The notes under the pieces: generated by a model
Seen by the model: only the letters and a program-made list of their open reading frames with translations
Told to the model about the DNA's origin: nothing
Databases searched by the model: none
Translations under genes and position numbers: made by a program
Origin: an uncultured bacterium
GTDB taxonomy: Bacteria > Verrucomicrobiota > Verrucomicrobiia > CAIQCK01
Direction: 5' to 3'
Length of the DNA stretch: 61,360 nt
NCBI GenBank assembly: GCA_903870275.1
Contig: CAIQCK010000043.1
Span: 1-61,360 of the forward strand
Shown: positions 27,801-36,976 of the stretch, piece by piece
How positions within the stretch are numbered: the first letter of the stretch is position 1
Layout of the letters: the number at the start of each line of letters is the position of its first letter

Positions 27801-27804
27801 TTCG

Positions 27805-27841
27805 TGCCGTGTTTCACCACAGCGAAAGCTGGAGCACGGCA
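27805..27841. repeat. Small intergenic hairpin
   Basis: TGCCGTG (27805-27811) pairs with CACGGCA (27835-27841) just after the stop at 27800. The loop holds CAGCGAAAGCTGG, a word like one inside the family B palindrome at 779-893. There is no T-run. Confidence 0.45.
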
Positions 27842-27872
27842 GTTGAGAGAAAATAATGGTTTGCTTTATCAA

Positions 27873-29264
27873 ATGAACCGGCGCGAATTCATCGCCCACT
27901 CCGGCGCGGCGGTCGGCGGCCTCGCGCTCGCCGGCTGCGGCTCTGTGCCCGCGGCGAAAGGAACGCCGCTCGCCGTCGGAGCCGCAAAACGCCAGGTCAC
28001 GCCGCCGCTGTGGGTGCCGTATCTCACGTCGTCCGGCAACGGCACACATGCGCCATTTCAAAGTGTCCACGACGATCTTTTCGCCCGCGCGCTCGTGCTC
28101 GACGACGGGCGTGACGCCATCGCCGTCCTCGCCGTGGATTCGATCGGCTACGACAACGCCGTTCTCGGTCCCGGCCGCGATTTCACCGCCGAGCTTCGCC
28201 GCAAGATCGCCTCGTCCACGACGCTCAAGCCTGACGCCGTCATGTTCGCCGCCACGCACTCGCACTCCACGCCGGAGACCATTGGCCTGACGCCGTTTCG
28301 CGAGGTGCGCGGCGCGCCGGAGTGGCTGGAAAATCACCTCAGCGAACTTGCGGCCACGGTCATCGAGGCGTGGCGCAATCGCGCGCCGGCCCGCGCGCGC
28401 GCCGGCGTCACCAAGGTCGAAGGCATCGCCCGCTACCGCCGCATCTGTCTGCGCAACGGGAAGCAAAGCCGGCAAGGGCCGCTGCCACCGCCGGAGGACG
28501 TCGCCGTCCCGTGGCGGCTCGACGAGGATTTGAACATCCTCCACTTCGAGCGCGACAACGGCGCGCCCGTCGCCGTGTTGCTCAACTACACCGCGCATCC
28601 GGTCGTGGCGATGTTGCTGCCGCACGTGTCCGCCGATTATCCCGGCGCGGCGTCATCGCTGGTCGAACGCGAACTTCCCGGCGCTGTCTGTCTTTTCACG
28701 AACGGTTGCACTGGCAACATCAACTCGGTCAAGGTCACGACCAACTTCGACGACGTGCAATCCATCGGCGCCAGGCTCGGCCGCGCCGCGCTGGGCAAGC
28801 TTTGCGAATTGAAACTTCTGGCCGACCCGGCGCTCGCCCATTGTTCAACGAAAGCAACGATCACCCCGCGCGAGTGTCCGCCGCTCGCAGAGGCCGAAAA
28901 AGCTGCCGCGCAAAATCCATCCGCAAAGAACCGCGTCGCGTTGCGCCTCGCGAAAAAGCTCGCCGAAGGTCCGCTCCGCGCCGAAGTGCAGGCAATGCGG
29001 CTCGGCCCGGTGAGCTGGGTGTCGCTGCCGGGCGAGCCGTTTGTCGAGATCGGTTTCGCGCTCAAGGAGGCGGGTGCGACGTTTGTGGTGGGCTATGCGA
29101 ACGGCTGGCTCGGTTATCTCCCGATCCGCCGCGCGTATGACGAGGGCGGTTACGAGACACTCGCCGGCCCGTGGAGCCGCGTCGCGCCCGGCAGCGCGGA
29201 GAGATTGGAGACCGCGGGCGTTGCTTGTCTGAGCGCCGTCAACGGCGGCGGAAGAACACTATGA
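27873..29264 (+). CDS. Neutral/alkaline-ceramidase-like lipoprotein
   Basis: The 463-aa product starts at ATG 27873 with MNRREFIAHSGAAVGG and continues to a lipobox LAGC, so it is probably a Tat-exported lipoprotein. The body fits the N-terminal ceramidase-like domain common in Planctomycetes and Verrucomicrobiota: KRQVTPPLW, DDGRDAIAVLAVDSIG, AATHSHSTPE, LNYTAHPVV, FTNGCTGNINSV and VSLPGEPFVEIG. Several His residues in THSHS and YTAHPV would bind zinc. True ceramidases cleave N-acyl bonds of sphingolipids, but most of these paralogues are uncharacterised. The stop overlaps the next ATG by 4 nt (ATGA). Confidence 0.8.
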   Translation: MNRREFIAHSGAAVGGLALAGCGSVPAAKGTPLAVGAAKRQVTPPLWVPYLTSSGNGTHAPFQSVHDDLFARALVLDDGRDAIAVLAVDSIGYDNAVLGPGRDFTAELRRKIASSTTLKPDAVMFAATHSHSTPETIGLTPFREVRGAPEWLENHLSELAATVIEAWRNRAPARARAGVTKVEGIARYRRICLRNGKQSRQGPLPPPEDVAVPWRLDEDLNILHFERDNGAPVAVLLNYTAHPVVAMLLPHVSADYPGAASSLVERELPGAVCLFTNGCTGNINSVKVTTNFDDVQSIGARLGRAALGKLCELKLLADPALAHCSTKATITPRECPPLAEAEKAAAQNPSAKNRVALRLAKKLAEGPLRAEVQAMRLGPVSWVSLPGEPFVEIGFALKEAGATFVVGYANGWLGYLPIRRAYDEGGYETLAGPWSRVAPGSAERLETAGVACLSAVNGGGRTL

Positions 29265-31528
29265 AGACATTTTGTGCCATGGCCGCGCTGGCCGGCCTTG
29301 TTGCGACGACGTCGGCGGATCTCATCACGACCAACCTCGTCATCCGGTCGGGGACGTCCGCGACGCTGGCGTTTCCGGCGCGCGAGGCGGCGACGGCGGA
29401 GGTGGCGTTGCTGACGTTCCAAGCGCGACTGGAATCATCCCGCATCGGCGGCTCGACCTATGCGATGCGGCTCCAACTGAACGGCCAGCCGCTGGAACCG
29501 GAGCACGTCATCAACAAGCCCCGCACACTCACCATCCGCGACGGCCGCCAGCTCGGTTGGTTCGCGACTCCCGGCTGGCGCGTGCCGTATGCGCCGGACT
29601 TCACCGCGAACGGGAAGTCCAAGTCCCCCATCAGCTCCGCGGACCCGGAACTGCATCGCTGGACGTTCGACGTGACGAGGCTGGTGCGGCCGTCGGGCAA
29701 CCGGCTCGTCATCGCCGCGATTCCCAACCTGCCGATGGCCAGCCCGCTGACGCTGGGGCCGGTCGAGTTGATCTTCAAACCCTCCGAGTTCGTCAAGCGC
29801 GTCAAATGGGAGGAGGAAGAGGAGCCGGTGTGGACCGGGCCGTCGTTGTTCGTGCCGGCGAAGGCCCATCGCGTGGACTACCGCGTCGAGGAGCGTGGCG
29901 ACCGCGCGTTGCGGGTGACGGCGGGCGGGGAGTCCTTCGACATCGAGAGCGAGTTCCGCTGCGCGGACCCGAAGGCGTTTCGCGTGAAACGCAGCGTGCG
30001 GTCGCTGGCCGAATGCGTCGAGGTGACGGACACGATTGAAAACCTCACCGACGGCGACCTCGGGCTGATGATCCACCATCGTGTGCCGCTGGCGGCGCGG
30101 AAGGTTGCGTTGCTCCATCTTTGCGGCTGGCCGAAGGCGCTGAAGGAAGGCTCCCAGTATCAGGCGATGCATCCGTCGGTCTTCGTGGCGACCGAGGGCG
30201 GCGGCTTCGCGTTGCTCGCGCGCGACGATGTGTTCCGCGTCCATTGCCGCAGCGCGCTGGAGGGCGGTGTGGCGAGCCTCAACGACGAACGTTTCGGCCT
30301 TGCCCCTCGCGCCTCCTACACGATGCGCTGGAGTTTTTTTCCGGTGCCGTCGCGCGATTATTGGGATTTCGTCAACGCCGCCCGGCGCGCCCTGGACGTG
30401 AACTTCACCCTCGACGGGCCGATGGGTTTCATCAGCACACCGCGCGCGTCCACGCCGGCGCTGACGGACGCAGAATTGAAAACGTTCGCCGACAACCGCA
30501 GTCTGCGCTACGTCAGCGCGAACATTCCCTATTCCGACCAGCCGCCGTATCGTTACCTGCACGGCACCGGCTATCTCGAAGCCGACGGTTGGGCGGCACG
30601 GACGAAAGAGTTGCTGCAACGACTCGCGACGCTGCGGCCGGGGTTGATACCGGTCACTTACTTCCATGAGTTCTGCTCGACGGAGAGCGGCTCGCCGGAA
30701 AAATACCGCGACGCGCGCATCCTGCATCAGGACGGCGCACAGGCCAACTACCCGTATAACTATCCGCTGCCGCTGTTTTGCCCGACACTCGACAACAGTT
30801 ACGGCCGCGCGGCGCCGGGCTTCTTCGACTGGGCGCGGCAGGCCGTCGGCGCGCGCGGGATTTACTGGGACGAGATGGACGGCACCAGCGAAACCTTCAC
30901 GTTCGACGGCCGCTGGGACGGCCACACGGTCATGATGGACCCGAAGACGCTGAAGATTTTGCAGAAGCCCGCGATGATCACGCTGTTGAGCCAGGAATGG
31001 CGCATCCGGCAGGCGAAGGAGATTCTCCAGCGCGGCCCGCTCATCGCCAACGGCCAGCCGCAGACCGAGAGCATGGCGCGCGCCCACTTTCTGCGCTTCG
31101 TCGAGACCGGCGACATCAACCACCTCATCAACGCGCAGCTTTACACGCCCGTCGGCCTTGGCGACCACCTGAGCGAAAAGAACGAAAATGACATCGCCCG
31201 TCAAATTCGTGCGCATCTGCGGTTCGGCTGTCTATATTATTACTATGGAGGCCACATCCGGACAACCTACCCGCAACTGACGAGCCGGATGTATCCGTTC
31301 ACGCCGGTCGAACTGCGGCCCGGCGTGCTCATGGGCGAGGAACGCATTCTCACCGCGCGCAGCGGCACGTTTGGTTGGGGCGACCGCTCGAAACACGAAG
31401 TCCACGTCTTTGACAACGCCGGCCGCGAAGTGCCGGACTTCAAGGCCGAAACGACCGGGCGCGACGGCGCGACGCTGACCGAGCTGCACCTCGCGAAAGG
31501 ATGGGTCGCGGCGATTGTGAGGAAATAA
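29261..31528 (+). CDS. Secreted glycosidase-like protein, paralogue of the 10815 product
   Basis: A 755-aa protein with a signal peptide (MKTFCAMAALAGLVATTSAD). It starts at ATG 29261, coupled to the ceramidase-like gene by ATGA. It lacks the CBM9-like domain of the 10815 product but shares the rest: a beta sandwich (AMRLQLNGQPLEPEHVI), then DFVNAARRALDVNF, GIYWDEMDG (D537), LIANGQPQTESMARAHFLRF and the ending KHEVHVFDNAGREVPDFKA. The shared acidic residues suggest an active barrel. In the position where the paralogue has its 26-residue palindrome insert, this protein has none. Family and substrate are unknown. Confidence 0.7.
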   Translation: MKTFCAMAALAGLVATTSADLITTNLVIRSGTSATLAFPAREAATAEVALLTFQARLESSRIGGSTYAMRLQLNGQPLEPEHVINKPRTLTIRDGRQLGWFATPGWRVPYAPDFTANGKSKSPISSADPELHRWTFDVTRLVRPSGNRLVIAAIPNLPMASPLTLGPVELIFKPSEFVKRVKWEEEEEPVWTGPSLFVPAKAHRVDYRVEERGDRALRVTAGGESFDIESEFRCADPKAFRVKRSVRSLAECVEVTDTIENLTDGDLGLMIHHRVPLAARKVALLHLCGWPKALKEGSQYQAMHPSVFVATEGGGFALLARDDVFRVHCRSALEGGVASLNDERFGLAPRASYTMRWSFFPVPSRDYWDFVNAARRALDVNFTLDGPMGFISTPRASTPALTDAELKTFADNRSLRYVSANIPYSDQPPYRYLHGTGYLEADGWAARTKELLQRLATLRPGLIPVTYFHEFCSTESGSPEKYRDARILHQDGAQANYPYNYPLPLFCPTLDNSYGRAAPGFFDWARQAVGARGIYWDEMDGTSETFTFDGRWDGHTVMMDPKTLKILQKPAMITLLSQEWRIRQAKEILQRGPLIANGQPQTESMARAHFLRFVETGDINHLINAQLYTPVGLGDHLSEKNENDIARQIRAHLRFGCLYYYYGGHIRTTYPQLTSRMYPFTPVELRPGVLMGEERILTARSGTFGWGDRSKHEVHVFDNAGREVPDFKAETTGRDGATLTELHLAKGWVAAIVRK

Positions 31529-31862
31529 TGAACAAGACGATCGAATTCCGACTGCGAGGGTTCCTAGCCCGTATGTTTTACAAACCAGCGTGCCGACTGA
31601 CGTGCCGCAAACTCGTAGCGCAGGTTTCCAACCTGCTGTATCGCCGACTTCCAGTCGGCGAATTGTCAAACCACCTAGGACGTCCTGCGAGGTGGAAATC
31701 CGCGACACAACAGGTTGGAAACCTGCGCTACACCTTGCGGCGTTCGCCTGCGCGTGAGATATGCCGGCTAGTCTGCATTCTTGCCGCATTGGCAGCGATG
31801 GCGCGCGCTGGCGAACTGGACGTGTGGAAAACTCTTTTGCTACGAAACCCTGCTCGGTTGCT
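31529..31862 (+). other. Gene-free stretch with palindrome and signal-peptide-like remnant
   Basis: A weak frame opens MNKTIEFRLRGF at 31528 and, after the palindrome at 31615-31731, reads VCILAALAAMARAGELDVWK, which looks like the end of a secretion signal. It stops at 31866 without further protein-like sequence. This may be the remains of an exported-protein gene split by the palindrome and cut by the low-G+C gene that follows. Confidence 0.4.
31615..31731. repeat. 117-bp multi-hairpin palindromic element (family D)
   Basis: The 25-nt arms 31615-31639 and 31707-31731 (GTAGCGCAGGTTTCC and its complement) are inverted repeats with one mismatch. Inside, CGCCGACT/AGTCGGCG (31641-31659) forms an 8-bp stem, and CCACCT/AGGTGG forms another. 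As RNA or single-stranded DNA it could fold as a three-arm structure. No other copy was found in the window. Confidence 0.75.
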
Positions 31863-32462
31863 ATGAAAAGCATAACTTGTTACTATCAATTAGCCTCCAC
31901 GACGATGGACCCATGCACCATGACGAAATCTTTCCGCACTGAGGCAAGGAGAACATGGCTGTGTGAAAGGTGTGGACATCCACTTGAGCGACATTCATTC
32001 GATTTAAGCATTCAAGAAGACAGGCCGGATAACACTCCCCTGAACATGGCCTATGGATGCAGAGTCGGAATTGCCCGGAAAGAGTTCCTTTTCGCGTTTG
32101 GCGAAGACATCGTTCTTCAAGATCTGTATCTGGGCAATCTCTACGGCCCAGATGGCTGCTTGTTAAAGGATTGGGTAACATTCGTTGGTCACCACCAGAT
32201 CATCGTTCGTGGTTCAAAGGACGCCGCCTATAGGCGTTGTTCGCAGTGTGGCAAAAACATCTATTTTGCAATGGATGACCTGTACCTCTATCCGCAGCCA
32301 GCACGAAGTGTCTCGATGTTCGACGCGGGCAGCGGTTGCTTGGTTGTTACTGATAAACTCATCGGGCGAGTAAAGCTGAATAAGTGGCAAAAACTGGAGT
32401 GCAAAAAGCTTCCGGTGTTGAATACCCCAAAAGACGGTTTCGTGGAACTGATAAGTGTGTGA
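31863..32462 (+). CDS. Double-CXXCG motif protein, possible immunity-type protein
   Basis: The 199-aa product starts MKSITCYYQLAST and has two CxxCG knuckles, LCERCGHPL near residue 37 and RCSQCGKNIYF near 130. After the second knuckle it has SGCLVVTDKLIGRVKLN and KKLPVLN, the order seen in the double-CXXCG paralogous family of Myxococcus, several members of which act as immunity proteins. No toxin partner is visible here. The gene is low in G+C, lies between unrelated glycan genes and lacks a signal peptide, all pointing to horizontal gain. The family match is from memory and moderate. Confidence 0.55.
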   Translation: MKSITCYYQLASTTMDPCTMTKSFRTEARRTWLCERCGHPLERHSFDLSIQEDRPDNTPLNMAYGCRVGIARKEFLFAFGEDIVLQDLYLGNLYGPDGCLLKDWVTFVGHHQIIVRGSKDAAYRRCSQCGKNIYFAMDDLYLYPQPARSVSMFDAGSGCLVVTDKLIGRVKLNKWQKLECKKLPVLNTPKDGFVELISV

Positions 32463-32798
32463 TTACTTGTGTCCTGCACAGGTTATGGAAAATGGGGTCT
32501 GTAACTCAAACACGCAAAGGCGATAGTCGAGTTACTGGCAAAATGGTCAACAAAGTGGCAAGGCAGCGAGAACGCAGATATGTGCCTATTGGAATGCAAT
32601 TGAACAAATGAGGTCGTTTGTTCGAAAACTGCTCTTGTGGTTGACGAACTGGTCAGTTTGTTTGATCAGTTTTCTGGGTTGGTCCAGACCCGTCCACGGG
32701 CGGTTAGGCGGCGATATGAACCCGAAAAACAAAAGTTCAACGGACAGGAATGTCCGTTCTACGGCGGACTTCGGCTTTGCGGGTCAAACAAAAAGATT
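32463..32798. other. Gene-free stretch with a short hairpin
   Basis: No convincing gene. CGGACA-GGAA-TGTCCG (32741-32756) forms a 6-bp hairpin about 43 nt before the next start. The rest is A+T-richer sequence resembling the gene on its left, so it is probably the tail of the acquired segment. Confidence 0.4.
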
Positions 32799-34430
32799 AT
32801 GTTTATGAAAAATGCAATCCGAACGAGTCGTTTCACGTCCTGTCTTCTCATTTTGCTGGCGGCGCTCGCGATGCGCGCGGGCGAGCCGGCGGAGAATCTG
32901 GTTTCCAACCCCGGCGCGGAGGAAGTGAAAGGCGAAAAGCCGGCGCGAGGATTCGGCGTTTACGTCGGCGCGGGCAAGATGAAGCTGAGCGCGTCGGCGG
33001 AGAGTCCGCATAGCGGCAAGTTCGCGGCGCGGTTGACGTTGGAGGACTGGCATCGCGCCACCAACATGGCCGCGCAAGTCAGCGGCTGCCTTCTCATTGG
33101 CGGCGGCAATGGCTACACGCCGAAGGACGCGATGCCGGCGGTGGATGGCGCCATCGGTTACGTGTATGAATTTTGGGCGCGCGGCACGATCAGTCCGGCG
33201 AAACTCCAGGTTTGGACATGGGACGAGAAAGAGAACCGCTCGAATGTCTCGCTCATGCCGGGCACCGTGACGTTGACGGAAGGCTGGCAGTGCGTGCGAG
33301 GACGTTTCGCGATGCCGCGAGCGGCAAAACACTTCGCGATGGGCATCGGCACCGGTGTGAAACAGGCCGATGGAGGCAAACTCGGCTGGCTGGAAGTGGA
33401 CGACGCCTCCATTCAACCAGTGCGCCTTGCGGAGGGCGAGTTGCGCGCGTTCTGGTCGAGCACAGTCAAGGGCGACACCCGCGAGAAGGCTTTTGCGGCG
33501 CTCGACGAGCGCCTGACGCGGCTGAAATCGCTCGGCATTAACACGATCTTCTACTGGACGCCGAGCCTTTGCATCGCGACGCGCGCCGGAATGCCGCAGG
33601 CGGATGATCCGGCGGCGGGCTGGGATTTGTTTGGCGAACTGCTGCGGCGCGCGCACGGCATGGGCATGCGCGTTCACGCGTGGTATTCGCCGTGGATTTA
33701 CAAGGAGAAGTCGCGCGGTTACGAGTTGCGGGCACATCCCGACTGGGCGTGTGTCAACGGGGAGGGTAAATCTTCCCGCGAAGGCATCTGCCTGGCGCGG
33801 TCCGACGTGCGCGCCTTCCAATTGGAGTTGCTCGACAAACTCGTCGAGCAGTATCCCTCGCTCGACGGCATTCACATCGAAGAGCCGGGCTATCCATGGG
33901 GCGATTACTGCTACTGCCCGCACTGCAAGCAGCAGTTCCGCGAACTGTTCGGCCTGGACCTGACGCCGGGCGCGCACGAAGCGGCGCGTCACAACTGGGC
34001 GGCCTTCTGTTCCACCGACTTCATGGCGCGCTTGCGCGAGGCGCTCCTGCGGAAACATCCGCGCGTGCTGCTCTCGGCTAATGGTTCGCCCGGCGCGAAT
34101 CCCGACTGGTATATCGGGCGCGACTGGACGCTGTGGGCGCGGCGCGGCTATCTCGATTTCTACGTGCCGCAGGTTTACACGGAGTCGGCGGAGGACTTCG
34201 CGAAGCGGCTGCGGGAAACGCAGCGGCAAATCGAGCCGTGGTGCCCGGTGATTCCCGGCATGGCCCTCACGTGGAGCGGCATCTATCCCCGGCGGAACAA
34301 GACCGAAACGCTGCAAGCCGAGGTTCGCGCGGCGCGCGAGGCGGGCGCGCCCGGCGTGGTCTTTTTCGAGGCCGGCCATCTCAAGGACGACGACGGCCCG
34401 GCGATTCAAAGCGCGTTGTCGGGAAAATGA
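32799..34430 (+). CDS. Secreted protein with CBM-like domain and GHL10-like barrel
   Basis: The 543-aa product starts MFMKNAIRTSRFTSC (or 2 codons later) and has a signal peptide. Residues of about 30-200 look like a CBM4/9-type beta sandwich (NLVSNPGAEEVKGEKPARG, LGWLEVDDASIQPV). The remainder resembles GHL10-type TIM barrels: SLGINTIFYWTPS, GMRVHAWYSPWIYK, DGIHIEEPGYPWGDY and CYCPHCKQQF, a motif common in this family. The Glu-Glu of HIEEPGY is a candidate catalytic site. The substrate is unknown. It stands alone between an acquired segment and the esterase gene. Confidence 0.7.
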   Translation: MFMKNAIRTSRFTSCLLILLAALAMRAGEPAENLVSNPGAEEVKGEKPARGFGVYVGAGKMKLSASAESPHSGKFAARLTLEDWHRATNMAAQVSGCLLIGGGNGYTPKDAMPAVDGAIGYVYEFWARGTISPAKLQVWTWDEKENRSNVSLMPGTVTLTEGWQCVRGRFAMPRAAKHFAMGIGTGVKQADGGKLGWLEVDDASIQPVRLAEGELRAFWSSTVKGDTREKAFAALDERLTRLKSLGINTIFYWTPSLCIATRAGMPQADDPAAGWDLFGELLRRAHGMGMRVHAWYSPWIYKEKSRGYELRAHPDWACVNGEGKSSREGICLARSDVRAFQLELLDKLVEQYPSLDGIHIEEPGYPWGDYCYCPHCKQQFRELFGLDLTPGAHEAARHNWAAFCSTDFMARLREALLRKHPRVLLSANGSPGANPDWYIGRDWTLWARRGYLDFYVPQVYTESAEDFAKRLRETQRQIEPWCPVIPGMALTWSGIYPRRNKTETLQAEVRAAREAGAPGVVFFEAGHLKDDDGPAIQSALSGK

Positions 34431-34557
34431 CACGTCATCCAGACTTGCAACTTCGCGCGCATCGCCGTGTGATACGGGCCGTGCAAAGGAAACGGTTCTG
34501 ACACGACTCGCGCCGCGCAAACGTCTACGAGCGAGCCGGTGGCGAAGATGAGATTCG

Positions 34558-35733
34558 ATGAACACGTCATTCCATGACATCGAGCAGCCGGAAGGCGCGC
34601 CGCTGGCGACGCCGGCGGACATGGCCGACGTGGACGCGCACCGCCAGCGCGTCTATGAGTCTTACGAACACTTCCTCCGCCAGCGCCTCGCGGAGCTGGA
34701 TCGGGACAAAGAGCGGCTCTGGCAGCGCGATTACTCCAGCATCGAAGCGTATCAGCGCTCGGTGGAACCCATGCGCAAGCGCCTTGCGGCAATGCTGGGC
34801 TGGTGGATCGAGCCACAGAACCGGCCGCCGTTGCAAACGCGAGAGGACCAAACGGAGATTCTGTTCAAGGAAAAGGACTTCATCGCCTATCGCGTGTGCT
34901 TCGAAGTCCTGCCCGGCCTGGAGAGCTACGCGGTGGAGCTGGCGCCGTGTTCGCCCGGTCCTCATCCGGGCCTGCTGGCGCAACACGGTTATGGCGGCTG
35001 CCCGGAACTGGTGTGCGGGCTGACGGCGCAAGCCAACGCGAAGGACTACTCGTATCGGTCGTTGGGCATCCGCGCGGTGCGGCGCGGCTATCACGTCATC
35101 GCCGTCCATCACCCGTCCGGCTACGGCGCGACCGACGAGACGATCGGCTCGTTGCCTCAGTTCAAAAACTACGGACGGACCTACGGCAAGAACCGCCTGC
35201 ATCGCCTGGCGATCATGGCGGGCGGGACTTTGTTCGGGATGGACATGATGACGTCCTCGCGCGGCGTGGACCTGCTGGTCTCGCGCGCGGGCGTGGATCG
35301 CAACCGCATCGGCATGTATGGTCTCTCGCAGGGGGGGATGTCCGCGCTTTACCTGCCCGCCTTGGACACGCGCATCAAGGCTTCGGTCTGCGCGGCTTAT
35401 TTCAATTCGCGGCTGGTGAAACTCATCGGCCCGCACCGGGCCACCTCTTTCCTGGATTCGCCTGAAGAGGACAAGTTTTTCGCCGACGTGGTTCGTTGTT
35501 TTGCCGACGCCGATCTTGTGTCGCTGATCTGTCCGAGGAGCTTTGCCGTGGAGGCGGGGGAACACGATACGTCAGTGGACTTTGAAAAGTCGGAAGACGA
35601 ATTCCCACGCGCCGCCGGGCACTATCGCAAGCTGGGACTGGAGAAGCGCATCGAGTTCATCGCCCACCATCAAGGGCACGTGTCGGCCACGCGGCGGGCC
35701 TTCGAATTCCTGCAGGAACAATTGACGGCATGA
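34558..35733 (+). CDS. Alpha/beta-hydrolase, acetyl-xylan-esterase/dienelactone-hydrolase-like
   Basis: A 391-aa protein without a signal peptide, so cytoplasmic. The nucleophile elbow is GLSQGG with S257; the acid is probably the Asp of EHDTSVDF and the base the His of HHQGHVS, completing the triad. LAQHGYGGCPE forms the oxyanion-side loop. The N-terminal 90 residues are helical (ESYEHFLRQRLAELDRDKERL). It probably removes ester groups from sugars or small carboxylates. The stop overlaps the next start by 4 nt (ATGA), so it is translated with the URO-D-like protein. Confidence 0.75.
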   Translation: MNTSFHDIEQPEGAPLATPADMADVDAHRQRVYESYEHFLRQRLAELDRDKERLWQRDYSSIEAYQRSVEPMRKRLAAMLGWWIEPQNRPPLQTREDQTEILFKEKDFIAYRVCFEVLPGLESYAVELAPCSPGPHPGLLAQHGYGGCPELVCGLTAQANAKDYSYRSLGIRAVRRGYHVIAVHHPSGYGATDETIGSLPQFKNYGRTYGKNRLHRLAIMAGGTLFGMDMMTSSRGVDLLVSRAGVDRNRIGMYGLSQGGMSALYLPALDTRIKASVCAAYFNSRLVKLIGPHRATSFLDSPEEDKFFADVVRCFADADLVSLICPRSFAVEAGEHDTSVDFEKSEDEFPRAAGHYRKLGLEKRIEFIAHHQGHVSATRRAFEFLQEQLTA

Positions 35734-36800
35734 AAGCGGCGCATCCACGGGGACAAATGCTGCCGCGCGAGCGGGTGTTGACCGCGCTCCAGCGCGGAAC
35801 TCCCGACCGCGTCCCGTGGATCGAAGGCATCGTCGGCAACGGCATTGCCTCGGCCGTGTGCGGCGAGCCGGTCAATGTGGACTGGTCGGTCGCGCCGGAC
35901 GGTTTCAGCCGCCAACCGGGCGCGGAACTGGCCGAGGAGCAGAAGAAGGTCAACCGCGCGCTCGGCAAGGACAACCTCCAGTTCTGCGCGTTCGCGCCGA
36001 TCTTCGCGCACAAGATGAAAAAGTCCGGCGACGGCAGCCCGGTGCTCGTCGGCGACGGCATGATCCGCACGCGCGGGGATTTCGAGCGGCTCTTCAAGCT
36101 GCCGTCGCCCGAAGACCGCGGCTTCGTCGCCAACGCGCGCGAGTTCATCGCCCACAAGGGCGACGATTGCGCGTGCGCGTGCGTGCGGCTCGGCATCGGT
36201 GCGACGCTGCTCAGCATGGGACTGGAGGCCTTCGCCTACGCGATGGCCGACGACCCGCAGCTCATCAGCGACATCCACGATGCCTACGCCGACTGGACCG
36301 CAAAGGTCGTGCCGGTGCTCGAGGACATCGGCTTCGACGTGATCTGGGCTTTTGACGATGTGGCGTTCAACTCGGGGCCGGTCTTCAGCCCGCAATTCTA
36401 TCGCGAGCGCATCCTGCCGAAGGAGAAAAAGATTGCGGCCACGTTCACCAAGCCGCTGATCACGCACAGCGACGGCGACATGACGCCGTTATTGGATTGC
36501 TGGCTGGAGCTTGGACAGGCGGCCATCCATCCGATCCAGCCCGACGTGATGGACATCGAGGCGGTAAAGGCGCGATGCGGTTCGCGCGTCGCCATCGTCG
36601 GCAACATCTTCATGGCCGACCTCGTCCAGCAACAACCGGAGCAGATCGAGGCGCAAGTCCGCCGGCGGATCGAGATCATCGGGCGCGGCGGCGGCTACAT
36701 CATTTCATCTTCGAACAGCCTCACCGACGACATGAAGCCGGAGAATGTTCGCGCGATGGCGCGCGCAATCTCAGTAGCCCGCGACTCCGTCGCGGGATGA
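35730..36800 (+). CDS. Uroporphyrinogen-decarboxylase-family protein (methyltransferase-like)
   Basis: The 356-aa product has the URO-D fold: RERVLTALQRGTPDRVPW at the start (ATG 35730, or 35757 giving MLPRERVL), MGLEAFAYAMADDPQLI, FDVIWAFDDVAFNSGP, PLITHSDGDMTPLL and GHIGNI-like IVGNIFMADLV. It lacks a signal peptide. Besides haem-pathway enzymes the family includes corrinoid-dependent methyltransferases, and PVC genomes carry many such paralogues beside glycan genes with unknown jobs. The ATGA overlap with an esterase suggests the two act on the same product, perhaps a methylated or acylated sugar. This is inference. Confidence 0.75.
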   Translation: MKAAHPRGQMLPRERVLTALQRGTPDRVPWIEGIVGNGIASAVCGEPVNVDWSVAPDGFSRQPGAELAEEQKKVNRALGKDNLQFCAFAPIFAHKMKKSGDGSPVLVGDGMIRTRGDFERLFKLPSPEDRGFVANAREFIAHKGDDCACACVRLGIGATLLSMGLEAFAYAMADDPQLISDIHDAYADWTAKVVPVLEDIGFDVIWAFDDVAFNSGPVFSPQFYRERILPKEKKIAATFTKPLITHSDGDMTPLLDCWLELGQAAIHPIQPDVMDIEAVKARCGSRVAIVGNIFMADLVQQQPEQIEAQVRRRIEIIGRGGGYIISSSNSLTDDMKPENVRAMARAISVARDSVAG

Positions 36801-36892
36801 CTGGCAGCGGCCTGTCTCGTGGCGGCCAGTGTCACGGAGCGATCCCGGTAACGGAGGCAAAACCGGAATCGCCCCACGCGATGGTTTTCGAC

Positions 36893-36922
36893 TTGCAATG
36901 CAAGCATTGCGAGGTTTACAAT
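36893..36922 (+). promoter_or_regulatory. Promoter with operator-like inverted repeat before the SUMF1-fold gene
   Basis: TTGCAA (36893-36898) and TACAAT (36917-36922) are 18 nt apart. The spacer region carries a perfect inverted repeat GCAATGC-AA-GCATTGC (36895-36910) that overlaps the -35 box, where a repressor could bind. The mRNA leader would be about 48 nt and ends in a GGAG site. Confidence 0.5.
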
Positions 36923-36976
36923 GCCGCCAAAGCTCAAATGAGCCACGCAGACGATCTAATTCTGGAGTGATTTAAC

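Noticed and set aside
31501..31866. A 121-aa gene at this place
   Set aside because: A third of it is the palindromic element, and the rest gives only a signal-like remnant.
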